Part shown: positions 14,638-22,237 of the stretch, piece after piece
Layout: the number at the start of each line of letters is the position of its first letter
Position numbering within the stretch: the stretch's first letter is position 1
NCBI GenBank assembly: GCA_964572185.1
Contig: CAZNFI010000013.1
Coordinates: forward strand, 1 to 29,428
Direction of reading: 5' to 3'
DNA from: Azophilus sp964572185
GTDB taxonomy: Bacteria > Pseudomonadota > Gammaproteobacteria > Pseudomonadales > Azotimanducaceae
Length of the DNA stretch: 29,428 nt
Notes under the pieces: generated by a model
Seen by the model: the letters and a program-made list of their open reading frames with translations, nothing else
The model's database searches: none
What the model was told of the DNA's origin: nothing
Program-made: the position numbers and the translations under genes

Positions 14638-15555
14638 TCAGGGCGTGCCCAGGATCTCCCTGGTTATCCGGCAATCGATACGCATCTGGTCGATCAGTTG
14701 CTCGACGCTGGCGTAACGCGCCTCGCCGCGAATCTTCCTGACCGGCCGCACCCGCAGGGGCTCGCCGTAGATGTCCCGGTCAAAATCCAGAATGTGCGCC
14801 TCGACCTGGCCGACCGGCAGTTCGAACATCGGCCGGATACCGATGTTGGTGGCCGCCGGACGCCACTGGTCCTCGCCCTGGACCATCGCCCAGGCCGCAT
14901 AGACGCCATAGGCCGGGTGCAGGGTCTCGCCGAGTTCCACGTTGGCGGTCGGAAAGCCGAGCGTATGGCCGCGCCGGTTGCCAACCACCACGGTGCCTTC
15001 GATCTCCCACTGCCAGCCGAGCAGCCGGTTGGCGGTCTGCAGGTCGCCATGCCGCAGCGCCACCCGGACACGGCTTGATGAATAGGCGCGGTGCTCTTCA
15101 TCGGCGAGTTCCTCGACCACAGTGACGGTAAACCCCGCCGCACGCAGCGTCTCGGCGGTACCGGTGCGCAACTGACCGAAGCGGAAGTCGTATCCGACGA
15201 CGATGTGTGACGGCTGAATGCCGTCTTGCAGAACATGGGCGACAAAGGCATCCGCGGACTGGCTGGCGAAATCCCAATCGAACGGCACCGAAAACAGCAC
15301 ATCGATACCCAGGCCCGCCAGCAGCCGTCGTTCGACCGGTGGCGGCGTTATGCAGAACGGCGGGTCGTCCGGGCGAAACAGCCGCCGCGGATGGGGTTCA
15401 AAGGTCATCACTCCGACCGGGTTACCGGTCTCGTGGGCGATTGACCGCGCGGCTGCCAGCAGCGTGCGATGGCCGCGGTGCAGGCCATCGAAATTGCCAA
15501 TGCAGAGCACGCAGTTTGTACCGCCCGCCTGCTGCAGATTCTGGTAGATATCCAT
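14638..15555 (-). CDS. ribF: Bifunctional riboflavin kinase / FAD synthetase
   Basis: RibF makes FMN from riboflavin and then FAD. The N-terminal nucleotidyltransferase domain shows LCIGNFDGLHRGHRTLL, TFEPHPRRLF and GYDFRFGQLRTG. The C-terminal kinase domain shows the GTVVVGNRRGHTLGFPTANV motif and YGVYAAWAMV. The length of 305 residues fits the family. I chose ATG 15555 (MDIYQNLQQAGG) by comparison with known RibF starts; ATG 15567 and TTG 15594 are possible and none has a clear ribosome binding site. In relatives ribF lies next to murJ and before ileS and lspA. Here it is the last gene of the minus-strand pilin group, 51 bp after the pilY1-like gene, and ileS is not next to it. Confidence 0.95.
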   Translation of the reverse strand: MDIYQNLQQAGGTNCVLCIGNFDGLHRGHRTLLAAARSIAHETGNPVGVMTFEPHPRRLFRPDDPPFCITPPPVERRLLAGLGIDVLFSVPFDWDFASQSADAFVAHVLQDGIQPSHIVVGYDFRFGQLRTGTAETLRAAGFTVTVVEELADEEHRAYSSSRVRVALRHGDLQTANRLLGWQWEIEGTVVVGNRRGHTLGFPTANVELGETLHPAYGVYAAWAMVQGEDQWRPAATNIGIRPMFELPVGQVEAHILDFDRDIYGEPLRVRPVRKIRGEARYASVEQLIDQMRIDCRITREILGTP

Positions 15556-15606
15556 GCAGCGCGACATGATGTCCGCAATCCGACATGCGGGCAAGGTCGA
15601 GATTGT

Positions 15607-16716
15607 TCACGGCGCCAGATCGCTCAACTCACGCCAGGACAGGCGTCCGGTTCGCTGGCCGCCCAGCGCATCGACATCCACGGTCAATCGGCCACCATCG
15701 GCATCGATCATGAGGTGGCCCAACCCGTGCCGGTCGGTAACCAGAACGGGTTCGCCCAATTCCGTGCCGGCATCGGGCACCACCACCCCGGAGGTGTAGG
15801 TTGCGCCCCGATAGGTCACCAGGTCGTCCCCATCGATACGCCCATTGCCATCGATGTCGAACACCTGGCGCCGCACACTGCTGCCGTCAATCAGGCCAAT
15901 CGCCAGAACGGACCCGGACGGCGCCCCGTCGCACAACCTGGCGCTGCGGGGCAGAACCGTCGCGACAATCAGGGAATCGCCCCGGGCGATGAAACGACGC
16001 CGTGCGCGCTCACCCGGATACTGGGGCGCAGGCGGAGCGGCTCCGCAGTTGTCCGGGTTGGGGTTACCCGCCTGTGTGCGCTGCGCCCTGGGCATGTCGA
16101 GGTCGATGTACCAGCCATAAGTGCCGCGGCTACCCGGGGCATCCGCCACGTAGTGTACCGGCCCGCCGACCACCAGGCGCCGCCAGTCGAGCGTACCGTT
16201 CGACTCGAAGACCACGTTGACCACTTCGCGCTCGACCAGGCGATACCGTTTGCTGTCGAGCGACGCCGTGGCCGGATTTGGCCCGCCCCGGTCCCAGACT
16301 GCATAGATGGACTGCACGCTCGTGTCGTCGGCATCGTTGTCCGCAATGCCGATGCCGGTGGCGAACACCACGAGAAAGCCGCTGCCCTGGGGGTGCGCCA
16401 TCGCGAACGGGCGCTGGGTGATCGGTTGACCGGTGATCGGCACATCGCCGTACCAGGCTCGAAACAGCAGCACGGCGCGCCACGACGACGGCTCGTCAGC
16501 ACTGACGTCGATGCGGTAGAGGTTGCCTTCCCCATCGCCCGCGTAAACCAGGTCGATGCTACCGTTCAGGTCGACGTCCACCAGCGCCGGTTCGCCAAGG
16601 CCAGCGGGCAACGAGGGTTGTGTTTCCCACCCCGGCGGCAGCGCCCATGCGCTCGGCGCCGTCACCGCAATCAGCGTGGCGCAGACCCAGGCAGCCGCTT
16701 CGCTGGCGCGGCTCAA
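15607..16716 (-). CDS. Short PilY1-like protein (C-terminal propeller half only)
   Basis: The 369-residue protein has a signal peptide (ending near APSAWA) and then almost at once VDVDLNGSIDLVYAGDGEGN, the calcium-loop blade motif of the PilC/PilY1 beta-propeller. Other propeller-like parts follow (VVFATGIGIADNDADDTSVQ, SIYAVWDRGGPN), and a second acidic loop at about 287 (DIDGNGRIDGDD). Full PilY1 proteins exceed 1000 residues and carry an N-terminal VWA-like domain plus the first half of the propeller; both are missing. PilY1 forms the pilus tip with the minor pilins and regulates retraction and adhesion. The start is a TTG that overlaps the pilX stop (TTGA), so translation is coupled. No stops or frameshifts are seen, so this seems a stable short form. 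Confidence 0.8.
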   Translation of the reverse strand: MSRASEAAAWVCATLIAVTAPSAWALPPGWETQPSLPAGLGEPALVDVDLNGSIDLVYAGDGEGNLYRIDVSADEPSSWRAVLLFRAWYGDVPITGQPITQRPFAMAHPQGSGFLVVFATGIGIADNDADDTSVQSIYAVWDRGGPNPATASLDSKRYRLVEREVVNVVFESNGTLDWRRLVVGGPVHYVADAPGSRGTYGWYIDLDMPRAQRTQAGNPNPDNCGAAPPAPQYPGERARRRFIARGDSLIVATVLPRSARLCDGAPSGSVLAIGLIDGSSVRRQVFDIDGNGRIDGDDLVTYRGATYTSGVVVPDAGTELGEPVLVTDRHGLGHLMIDADGGRLTVDVDALGGQRTGRLSWRELSDLAP

Positions 16717-17246
16717 AAGCGAAGCCCATAGGTGCTTTGCAGCATCACCCGGGACCCGGTCGTTCGCCCAACGGCCCGTGCCGTGACACGGAACACCTCT
16801 ACAGGCGGTGCGTCAGCAACTTCTGACTGTTCCACGAGGTGTGCGTCAGCGGTGTCATGCAGGGAGGCTATCCACTCGATCATGTAGCGGGGTTTCGCCG
16901 CGACCATGTCCAGGTCAACGGCCACGCTGCCGCCATTCGCCGGATCCCAGTTGCCGGATTGCGCCCAGCGTTCTCCCTCCCCCGGTGCAGCCGCCATCCA
17001 CAGTCCGTCAGTTCCTGCGGCGGTGAACCGATCGGTGCTGTCGATGCTCTCGGCGAGAAACGCCTCGCCCTGCCGCAATGCCGCCTCCGCCGCCTGAAAA
17101 GCCAGGTCGGCATCGACCAGGTTGCGGGCCATGCGTTGTTCCAGAATGGTGGTCCGCACCCCCGAGACGCCGGCGATGCCCAACACCAGCAGCAGCGCGA
17201 GACAGACAAACAGCGCAATCCCACCTTGCCGAACGCGAGCCTTCAT
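16713..17246 (-). CDS. pilX: Type IV pilus minor pilin PilX
   Basis: This 177-residue minor pilin begins MKARVRQGG|IALFVCLALLLVLG, with prepilin peptidase cleavage after the second Gly. The PilX core follows: SGVRTTILEQRMARNLVDAD and LAFQAAEAALRQGEAF. The C-terminal head is about 130 residues. PilX helps prime pilus assembly and links the tip protein PilY1 to the fibre. The ATG overlaps the pilW stop by 4 bp, and its own stop overlaps the pilY1-like start, so the set is translated as a coupled unit. Confidence 0.93.
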   Translation of the reverse strand: MKARVRQGGIALFVCLALLLVLGIAGVSGVRTTILEQRMARNLVDADLAFQAAEAALRQGEAFLAESIDSTDRFTAAGTDGLWMAAAPGEGERWAQSGNWDPANGGSVAVDLDMVAAKPRYMIEWIASLHDTADAHLVEQSEVADAPPVEVFRVTARAVGRTTGSRVMLQSTYGLRF

Positions 17247-18328
17247 GCCAGGTTGCGCAGGCGGAAAGTCTGGCTGAACACCCTCCGCTGCTGCGCCTCG
17301 CCCGCCGTTACCAGCACCCGGATGGCTCGAATCACGGAACCGGGCTGCAGTTCGTGGCGCCTGACCAGGCGATTGATGCCATCAACGCCATCCTGCGGCT
17401 GCGTATCCACGCCGAAAAGTACCTGCAGGTCTGCGATGCCCTCGACCAGTTCCGCCGCGCTGCCGGTTCCGGTACGGCGCCACAGCGACAGGGACCGCTG
17501 ACCGAGGGCGCCAATGCTGCTGCCCGCAGCGATGAAGTAGGTCTCCGTCAATACGCGGCCAACGGTTGCCGGCCCGGCCGCGCCGATTGGCCCATACGCC
17601 TGGCCTGCGGCGATCAGCGTCTTGCCCGCAGCGTTTTCATAGGCACCGGTACCCGTATCGCGCAGCAGGGTCGCCTGGCCGGCCCCCATGATCACCCGGG
17701 TGACCCGAAACAGCGATGCCTGCCGGCAGTCGCCGATGAGTACGAAATCATCGGCATTCAGGTCGAATTGCGCGCCCGTCTCGACAACGGGGCTGTCATC
17801 CGGCCCAACCGGGGCGGCAACGCGGCGCAACGGCGAGTCGAGCCTGCGCAACGTGAGGATGTCGGTGCCGGCAATCACCTCGTCCGCATCGATTCCCGCT
17901 GCCTGGGCAAACGCTGCGGGCGATGCTCCGGCGCTGCCGTCAAAAGCGTCGACCGCCCGGCGCAGGTCGAGTTCGAACAAGGCGTCCAGGTGGCCGTTCA
18001 GGGTGTTGACGAGGTGGCCCGGCAGGGCGTTGCAGCCCAGATATCCGGCAGCGCGAGCCGACCGGCCAATGAATGCCAGGGCATAGCGGCCGCTTTCCTG
18101 CAACCGGGCCTGGTCGTGCAACAGCGCATAAGCCTGCTTGCTGCCGGCGAACAGCCGCACCAGGCCGCCGATGACGAGCAATCCAAGCGCCAGGGCAAGC
18201 AGCAGTTCCACCAGGGAGAACCCGGCGACCGCGCGCCGTGCGTCACCCAGGCGGCCACCCGGCCGTACCGGCTCGAGCCCGCGGCTGCATGCGCCTTGTG
18301 CAATCGGCGATCGATGCGTTTCACTCAT
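17243..18328 (-). CDS. pilW: Type IV pilus minor pilin PilW
   Basis: The 361-residue protein has a long leader and the prepilin site AVAG|FSLVELLLALALGLLVIG. The PilW-type body has QARLQESGRYALAFIGRSAR, GYLGCN, an ADEVIAGTDILTLRR stretch and a late ELVEGIADLQVLFGVD motif that is characteristic of PilW. It belongs to the priming complex with PilV, PilX, FimU/FimT and PilE. The start overlaps the pilV stop by 4 bp. The leader before the cleavage Gly is about 36 residues, longer than usual, and could be shorter if a downstream start is used, but no internal ATG is available. Confidence 0.93.
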   Translation of the reverse strand: MSETHRSPIAQGACSRGLEPVRPGGRLGDARRAVAGFSLVELLLALALGLLVIGGLVRLFAGSKQAYALLHDQARLQESGRYALAFIGRSARAAGYLGCNALPGHLVNTLNGHLDALFELDLRRAVDAFDGSAGASPAAFAQAAGIDADEVIAGTDILTLRRLDSPLRRVAAPVGPDDSPVVETGAQFDLNADDFVLIGDCRQASLFRVTRVIMGAGQATLLRDTGTGAYENAAGKTLIAAGQAYGPIGAAGPATVGRVLTETYFIAAGSSIGALGQRSLSLWRRTGTGSAAELVEGIADLQVLFGVDTQPQDGVDGINRLVRRHELQPGSVIRAIRVLVTAGEAQQRRVFSQTFRLRNLA

Positions 18329-18921
18329 CCGCGGCTCTCAATCGATACGAAGCGATGCTGTTGCCTGCCCCGCCACCGTACGGTGACGCGCACCCGGCCA
18401 TTGCCTGCATCGGCGACCACTGCGCCATCGCCACCCGGCAACCCGGCCGGGCTCACTCCCGGCGCAAGGCCCAGCCAGGCGCCCGACACTGGCGCATCGG
18501 TACAGACCGGGTTGTGCCGAAACGCGCCGAGGCTGCATTTCCATACTGCCTTGTCGAATTCCGCCATCTGCGCGCGGGTACAGTTCAGGGCGGCGCAGTC
18601 GGCCGGCATCGGTGGCGGGTCGCCAAGCGCAACGCCGTCATAGAGCGTTAGCCACGGGCCATCGCCGGAGTTGGCGCGTATGCGTTCCATCATGTCGTTG
18701 GCAAGCTGTGCGGCCTCTGCACTGTGCAGGGCAGCGCGGCTGTTCTGCAGGCTCAGCAACTGCAGGCCGCAGACACCCAGTACGCCAATGCCCATGACCA
18801 GGATCGCGACCAGCAGTTCGACCAGCGACAGGCCGGCGGCGGGCTTACCGGGCAGCCCGCACGCCGTGCGCATGCGCCGCCGGATGGCAATTGGGCCCGA
18901 AACGCAGTTTCGCCGACTCAT
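18325..18921 (-). CDS. pilV: Type IV pilus minor pilin PilV
   Basis: This 198-residue minor pilin has the site PAAG|LSLVELLVAILVMGIGVL, with Leu instead of Phe at +1 and Glu at +5. It is followed by the PilV pattern LQLLSLQNSRAALHSAEAAQ, ANDMMERIRANSG and a C-terminal head with paired Cys (ADCAALNC). The start is uncertain. ATG 18921 (MSRRNCVSGP) gives a leader of about 33 residues and ATG 18873 (MRTACGLPGK) about 17; neither has a convincing ribosome binding site. The frame is open further up to 19218, but that part does not look like protein. Its stop overlaps the pilW start. Confidence 0.9.
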   Translation of the reverse strand: MSRRNCVSGPIAIRRRMRTACGLPGKPAAGLSLVELLVAILVMGIGVLGVCGLQLLSLQNSRAALHSAEAAQLANDMMERIRANSGDGPWLTLYDGVALGDPPPMPADCAALNCTRAQMAEFDKAVWKCSLGAFRHNPVCTDAPVSGAWLGLAPGVSPAGLPGGDGAVVADAGNGRVRVTVRWRGRQQHRFVSIESRG

Positions 18922-19144
18922 GGCTGGGAAATCCCCGGCATGAAAACCTGCACCCATAGTGAATGGAATGACGGCATTGGCTAGCGGACGGATGCCACGG
19001 CGCGCGTAGGCCGTCAGCCCAGTGCAATGTGATGCTCGGGTCGCCAGGGCGGCCGCAGGACGCCGGTCATCGGCGCTCGTCAAGCCGCTGCCGTCGATGG
19101 CCGTTGATACGCGATGCCCGAACAGCGAAGTCGGGCGCAGTCGG
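18922..19144. other. 223-bp gap between the pilE-like gene and pilV
   Basis: This is the only sizeable gap within the minus-strand pilin operon, where all other neighbours overlap. The pilV frame is open across it and beyond, but the translation (for example LTSADDRRPAAALATRASHC) shows no pilin feature. It may hold an internal promoter, or the remains of a lost gene such as pilY2 or another minor pilin. Nothing specific was recognised. Confidence 0.4.
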
Positions 19145-19615
19145 TCAATCCCAACGATCTTCGCCGACGCCGATGACGCCGTCGTCGTCCCGGTCCCAGC
19201 GGCGATTGCCGGCCGCATCGATCGTCAGAAAACCATCGCCAGCCATGGCCGTGCCGGCGAGCGGGCGCGCGATAAGAACGAACTCCCCTGCTGCCGCCTG
19301 CACCTCGATCGCGTAGTGGCCGCGCTCGACGGAGCGGGCGTTGCAGATGGTCGCGGCAATGGGCCCGGTGTCACCATCTGCGGATCCGTCCCCGTCCGTA
19401 TCGGCGGCGCCACGGTAACTGAACTCGATACTGGCCCAGCGCTCCATGCCCAGCGCACAGGCCAGCAGGTCGCTTTGCGCCTCGCTACGCCAGGCGCGTT
19501 GCGAGTAATTCGAATAGAGCGGGTAGGCCAACAGTGATATGAGCGCCAGAATGGCCACCGCCACCAGCAGTTCGATCAGCGTGAAGCCAGAGCGGAGGCT
19601 GGCCGGGTACGGCAT
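19145..19615 (-). CDS. pilE: PilE-like type IV minor pilin
   Basis: The 156-residue pilin has a short leader MPYPASLRSG, then FTLIELLVAVAILALISLLA, the most canonical class III signal of this set, and YPLYSNYSQRAWRSEAQSDL. The PilE family features are the helix followed by ACALGMERWASIEFSYRGAA, RGHYAIEVQAAAGEFVLIA and a disulphide-capable pair. Two acidic stretches, DTDGDGSADGDTG and DRDDDGVIGVGED at the C-terminus, look like calcium loops. The ATG overlaps the lspA stop by one base (TGATG), so it is coupled to the lipoprotein signal peptidase gene. In Pseudomonas, pilE is the last gene of the pilin operon; here it is the first. Confidence 0.9.
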   Translation of the reverse strand: MPYPASLRSGFTLIELLVAVAILALISLLAYPLYSNYSQRAWRSEAQSDLLACALGMERWASIEFSYRGAADTDGDGSADGDTGPIAATICNARSVERGHYAIEVQAAAGEFVLIARPLAGTAMAGDGFLTIDAAGNRRWDRDDDGVIGVGEDRWD

Positions 19616-20091
19616 CAGGCACGGCGCTCGGCGCGCATGTCGCGAATCATGCAACCCACCCAAAAAACAGCGCCACAGGACAAGGCAGCATCGGCGACGT
19701 TGAACGCTGGGAAGTAGTAGCCACGCCAGTGCACCAGCACGAAATCGACCACATGGCCGGTCAGCAGCCGATCGATCATGTTGCCCAGGGCACCCCCCAG
19801 GATGAGCCCGTAACCCAGCCCCTGCATCCAGTCGCCGACCGGCAGGCGACGCAACTCGAATACGATAAAAACGGAAAACGCCGCCGCCAACGCAACGAAA
19901 AACCAGCGTTGCCATCCACCCAGCCCCGACATCAACGAGAAAGCGGCGCCATCGTTGTGCCACAGCACCCAGTTCAGAAACGGCAACAGCTCGACCTGCT
20001 CGCCAACGCCCAGGGCGCTGCTTGCCAGCCACTTGGTGAATTGATCGAGGGCCACCACCAGCCCCGACAGCCACAACCATCGAGCGTGCAT
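19615..20091 (-). CDS. lspA: Lipoprotein signal peptidase (signal peptidase II)
   Basis: LspA is the inner-membrane aspartyl protease that removes lipoprotein signal peptides after Cys acylation. The 158-residue protein has four membrane segments and the conserved motifs VVALDQFTKW, LWHNDGAAFSL, GGALGNMIDRL (first catalytic Asp) and FNVADAAL (second catalytic Asp). In relatives it follows ileS and precedes fkpB and ispH; all three are absent here, with murJ upstream (141-bp gap) and pilE-like downstream (1-bp overlap). Confidence 0.96.
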   Translation of the reverse strand: MHARWLWLSGLVVALDQFTKWLASSALGVGEQVELLPFLNWVLWHNDGAAFSLMSGLGGWQRWFFVALAAAFSVFIVFELRRLPVGDWMQGLGYGLILGGALGNMIDRLLTGHVVDFVLVHWRGYYFPAFNVADAALSCGAVFWVGCMIRDMRAERRA

Positions 20092-20232
20092 CAGTCAGCA
20101 AACCTCCGCCGGCCAACCGGCAGGCACTTTCACGCGGGGGATGTTCACCACACCGGCCACACGCAAACCATGTTCAACTGTTTTGCTTTTTCAAAGGCGA
20201 CAATCACCCAAAAACATGTGAGAGCTACGCCC

Positions 20233-21825
20233 TCATCGGTCAACCTGGTGGCGGACGTCTCGCCAGCGCATCCCGCACACCCACAGGACGGCAGCATAAG
20301 TCATGCCGCCAATCGCGACCACGGCAAACAGCCACACCACCCGCTTCGCGGTGGCGGCCGATATCCAGTAGGCATCGCTCGGGGAAATCGCCGCCAATAC
20401 CAGGCCCATGACCATTGCCGCCGCCAGCACCCTGATCGAGGTGCGCAGGAATGCGGCGCTTAGCGAAAAATAGCCCTGCCGCAACGCGCCCCGCCAGAGC
20501 AGCCAGCAATGCAACCAGGCGGCGGCCGATGTCGCGAGCGCCAACCCCACGTGGCCGAACCAGCGGAACATGGAGAGATTAAGCAACACGTTCACGGCCA
20601 CCGCCTCTGCCGCAATCCGGAACGGCGTTCGAGTGTCCTCATGAGCGAAATAGGCCGGTGCCAGAATCTTCACCAGTACCAGCGGCACCACGCCGATGGC
20701 GAATGCCTGGAGCGCCAGCGCCGTCATTGCCACATCCCCGACCCTCATCTCACCATGGTGAAAGATGGTCGCGATCAACGGCCAGGCCAGCAGGTAGAGC
20801 GCCGCCGAGGCCGGCAGGCCCAGGAGCACGCCCATGCGCACGCCCCAGCCAATGGTCAGCGTGAACGCGGCGGTGTCGTCGCGGCTTGCCAGCCGGGAGA
20901 GGTTGGGCAACAACACCGTGCCGAGCGCCACCGCCACCAGACCGATCGGCAACTCCAGCAAACGGTCTGCATAGTAGAGCCAGGAGATGCTGCCGGTTGC
21001 CAGGGTCGACGCCAACACGGTATCGATCAGCGAGTTCACCTGCCCGACAGACGCCGCCAGAACCGCCGGCACCAGTAACCGCCCCACCTGGCGAACGCCC
21101 GCATGGCGGATGCCGACACGCGGCGCTCGCAGCAGTTGCAGCCGCGCCAGGAAAGGCCCCTGAAAACCGAGCTGTATGGCGCCGGCTGCGAATACGCCCC
21201 AGGCCAGCGCGAATCCCGGTTGCGCTCCGGTGGCGGCGGCAAGCAACATCGCCGCGATCAGGGAGGCGTTCAACAGCACGGGCGTAAACGCCGGCACCGC
21301 AAAGCGGTCGTGCACGTTCAGAATGGCGCCGGCAAAGGCCGTCAGCGAGATGAAACCGAGATACGGGAAGGTAATGCGAACCAGGTCCGCCGCCAGTTCG
21401 AAGCGCACCGGGTCCATCCGGAACCCAGGGGCAAACAGCGTCACAAGCGCTTCCGAGAACAGCACGCCGAGCAGCACGAACAGCACCAGCACAAGGCCCA
21501 GGTTACCGCCGGTCAGGGCAATGAACCGTTGCAGTTGTTCTCTGCCACGCGCCTTGTAGCGCGCCAGCACCGGAACGAATGCCTGGTTGAACGCGCCCTC
21601 TGCAAACAGCCTGCGAAAGAAGTTTGGAATACGCAAGGCGACAAAGAACGCGTCAGCCACGCCACTCGCTCCCAGGAAATGGGAAACCAGCACATCGCGG
21701 GAAAATCCTGACAGTCTCGACAGCAGGGTCATGGAGGAAACGACGGCGCCCTTGGCCACCATGTCCGTCGACTCGCCAGCAGCGGCAGTGGCCTCGGTCA
21801 GACCTTGCGGGCGCTCAGTTGACAT
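20233..21825 (-). CDS. murJ: Lipid II flippase MurJ
   Basis: MurJ is a MOP-superfamily membrane protein that moves the peptidoglycan precursor lipid II across the inner membrane. The 530-residue sequence has about 14 hydrophobic segments. The family motifs are SSMTLLSRLSGFSRDVLVSH and FFVALRIPNFFRRLFAEGAF, NQAFVPVL, LYYADRLLELPIGLVAVALG and LAPAYFAHEDTRTPF. The start ATG 21825 (MSTERPQGLTEA) sits within the divergent rpsT promoter region, an arrangement shared with many gammaproteobacteria, where murJ and rpsT are head to head. lspA follows on the same strand. Confidence 0.96.
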   Translation of the reverse strand: MSTERPQGLTEATAAAGESTDMVAKGAVVSSMTLLSRLSGFSRDVLVSHFLGASGVADAFFVALRIPNFFRRLFAEGAFNQAFVPVLARYKARGREQLQRFIALTGGNLGLVLVLFVLLGVLFSEALVTLFAPGFRMDPVRFELAADLVRITFPYLGFISLTAFAGAILNVHDRFAVPAFTPVLLNASLIAAMLLAAATGAQPGFALAWGVFAAGAIQLGFQGPFLARLQLLRAPRVGIRHAGVRQVGRLLVPAVLAASVGQVNSLIDTVLASTLATGSISWLYYADRLLELPIGLVAVALGTVLLPNLSRLASRDDTAAFTLTIGWGVRMGVLLGLPASAALYLLAWPLIATIFHHGEMRVGDVAMTALALQAFAIGVVPLVLVKILAPAYFAHEDTRTPFRIAAEAVAVNVLLNLSMFRWFGHVGLALATSAAAWLHCWLLWRGALRQGYFSLSAAFLRTSIRVLAAAMVMGLVLAAISPSDAYWISAATAKRVVWLFAVVAIGGMTYAAVLWVCGMRWRDVRHQVDR

Positions 21826-21847
21826 GCATCATCCTCGACGGCATATT
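21819..21847 (+). promoter_or_regulatory. Sigma-70 promoter for rpsT
   Basis: A perfect TTGACA (21819-21824) and CATATT (21842-21847) are separated by 17 bases, placing transcription start about 20-25 bases before the UUG start of rpsT. The -35 box overlaps the murJ start codon on the other strand, so transcription of the two genes may interfere. Confidence 0.65.
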
Positions 21848-21876
21848 AGCGCGCCTTTCAGCCCCTGGAGCCCTCA

Positions 21877-22137
21877 TTGGCCAATAGCGCTCAGGCCCGA
21901 AAGCGGGCCCGCCAAGCGGAAAAACGGCGGCGGCACAACGCCAGCCGGCGTTCCATGGTACGGACCTACATCAAAAAGGTGCAAGCGGCCATCGACGAGC
22001 AGAACGTCGAGGCGGCGAATGCCGCTCTGGCCACAGCCATTCCCATTATCGACCGCATGGCGGCCAAGGGTATCCTGCACAAGAACAAGGCCGCCCGGCA
22101 CAAATCGCGTCTGACCGCCGCCATCGCAGCGCTCTAG
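21877..22137 (+). CDS. rpsT: 30S ribosomal protein S20
   Basis: S20 is an 86-residue basic protein that binds 16S rRNA in the small subunit. The sequence begins ANSAQARKRARQAEKRRRHN and has SRRSMVRTYIKKVQAAIDEQ and GILHKNKAARHKSRL, all typical of the family. The start is a TTG at 21877 with GGAG nine bases upstream. E. coli rpsT also starts with UUG, which is tied to its weak initiation and autoregulation, so the rare start appears conserved. It is divergent from murJ and convergent with proB. Confidence 0.97.
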   Translation: MANSAQARKRARQAEKRRRHNASRRSMVRTYIKKVQAAIDEQNVEAANAALATAIPIIDRMAAKGILHKNKAARHKSRLTAAIAAL

Positions 22138-22155
22138 GAGCCTGCGCCAAGTCAG

Positions 22156-22200
22156 CGCAACGGTTCGAGTCGCGGTTTCGAACAGCCGCTGCGCGTTGCG
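22156..22200. terminator. Inverted repeats between convergent rpsT and proB
   Basis: CGCAACG (22156-22162) pairs with CGTTGCG (22194-22200), and inside it GTTCGA (22163-22168) pairs with TCGAAC (22178-22183). The structure follows the rpsT stop by 18 bases. There is no T-run, so it is a possible shared end structure rather than a proven terminator. Confidence 0.4.
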
Positions 22201-22237
22201 GAGCACCTCGCTCGCGTTGCGCCAGCGACCCGCCCGG

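Noticed and set aside
15469..16731. 420-codon plus-strand frame opposite the pilY1-like gene and the ribF start
   Set aside because: Low-complexity translation with no domain, opposite coupled genes with recognised motifs.
17078..18643. 521-codon plus-strand frame opposite pilW and pilV
   Set aside because: Opposite pilins with clear cleavage motifs; the translation has no recognisable feature.
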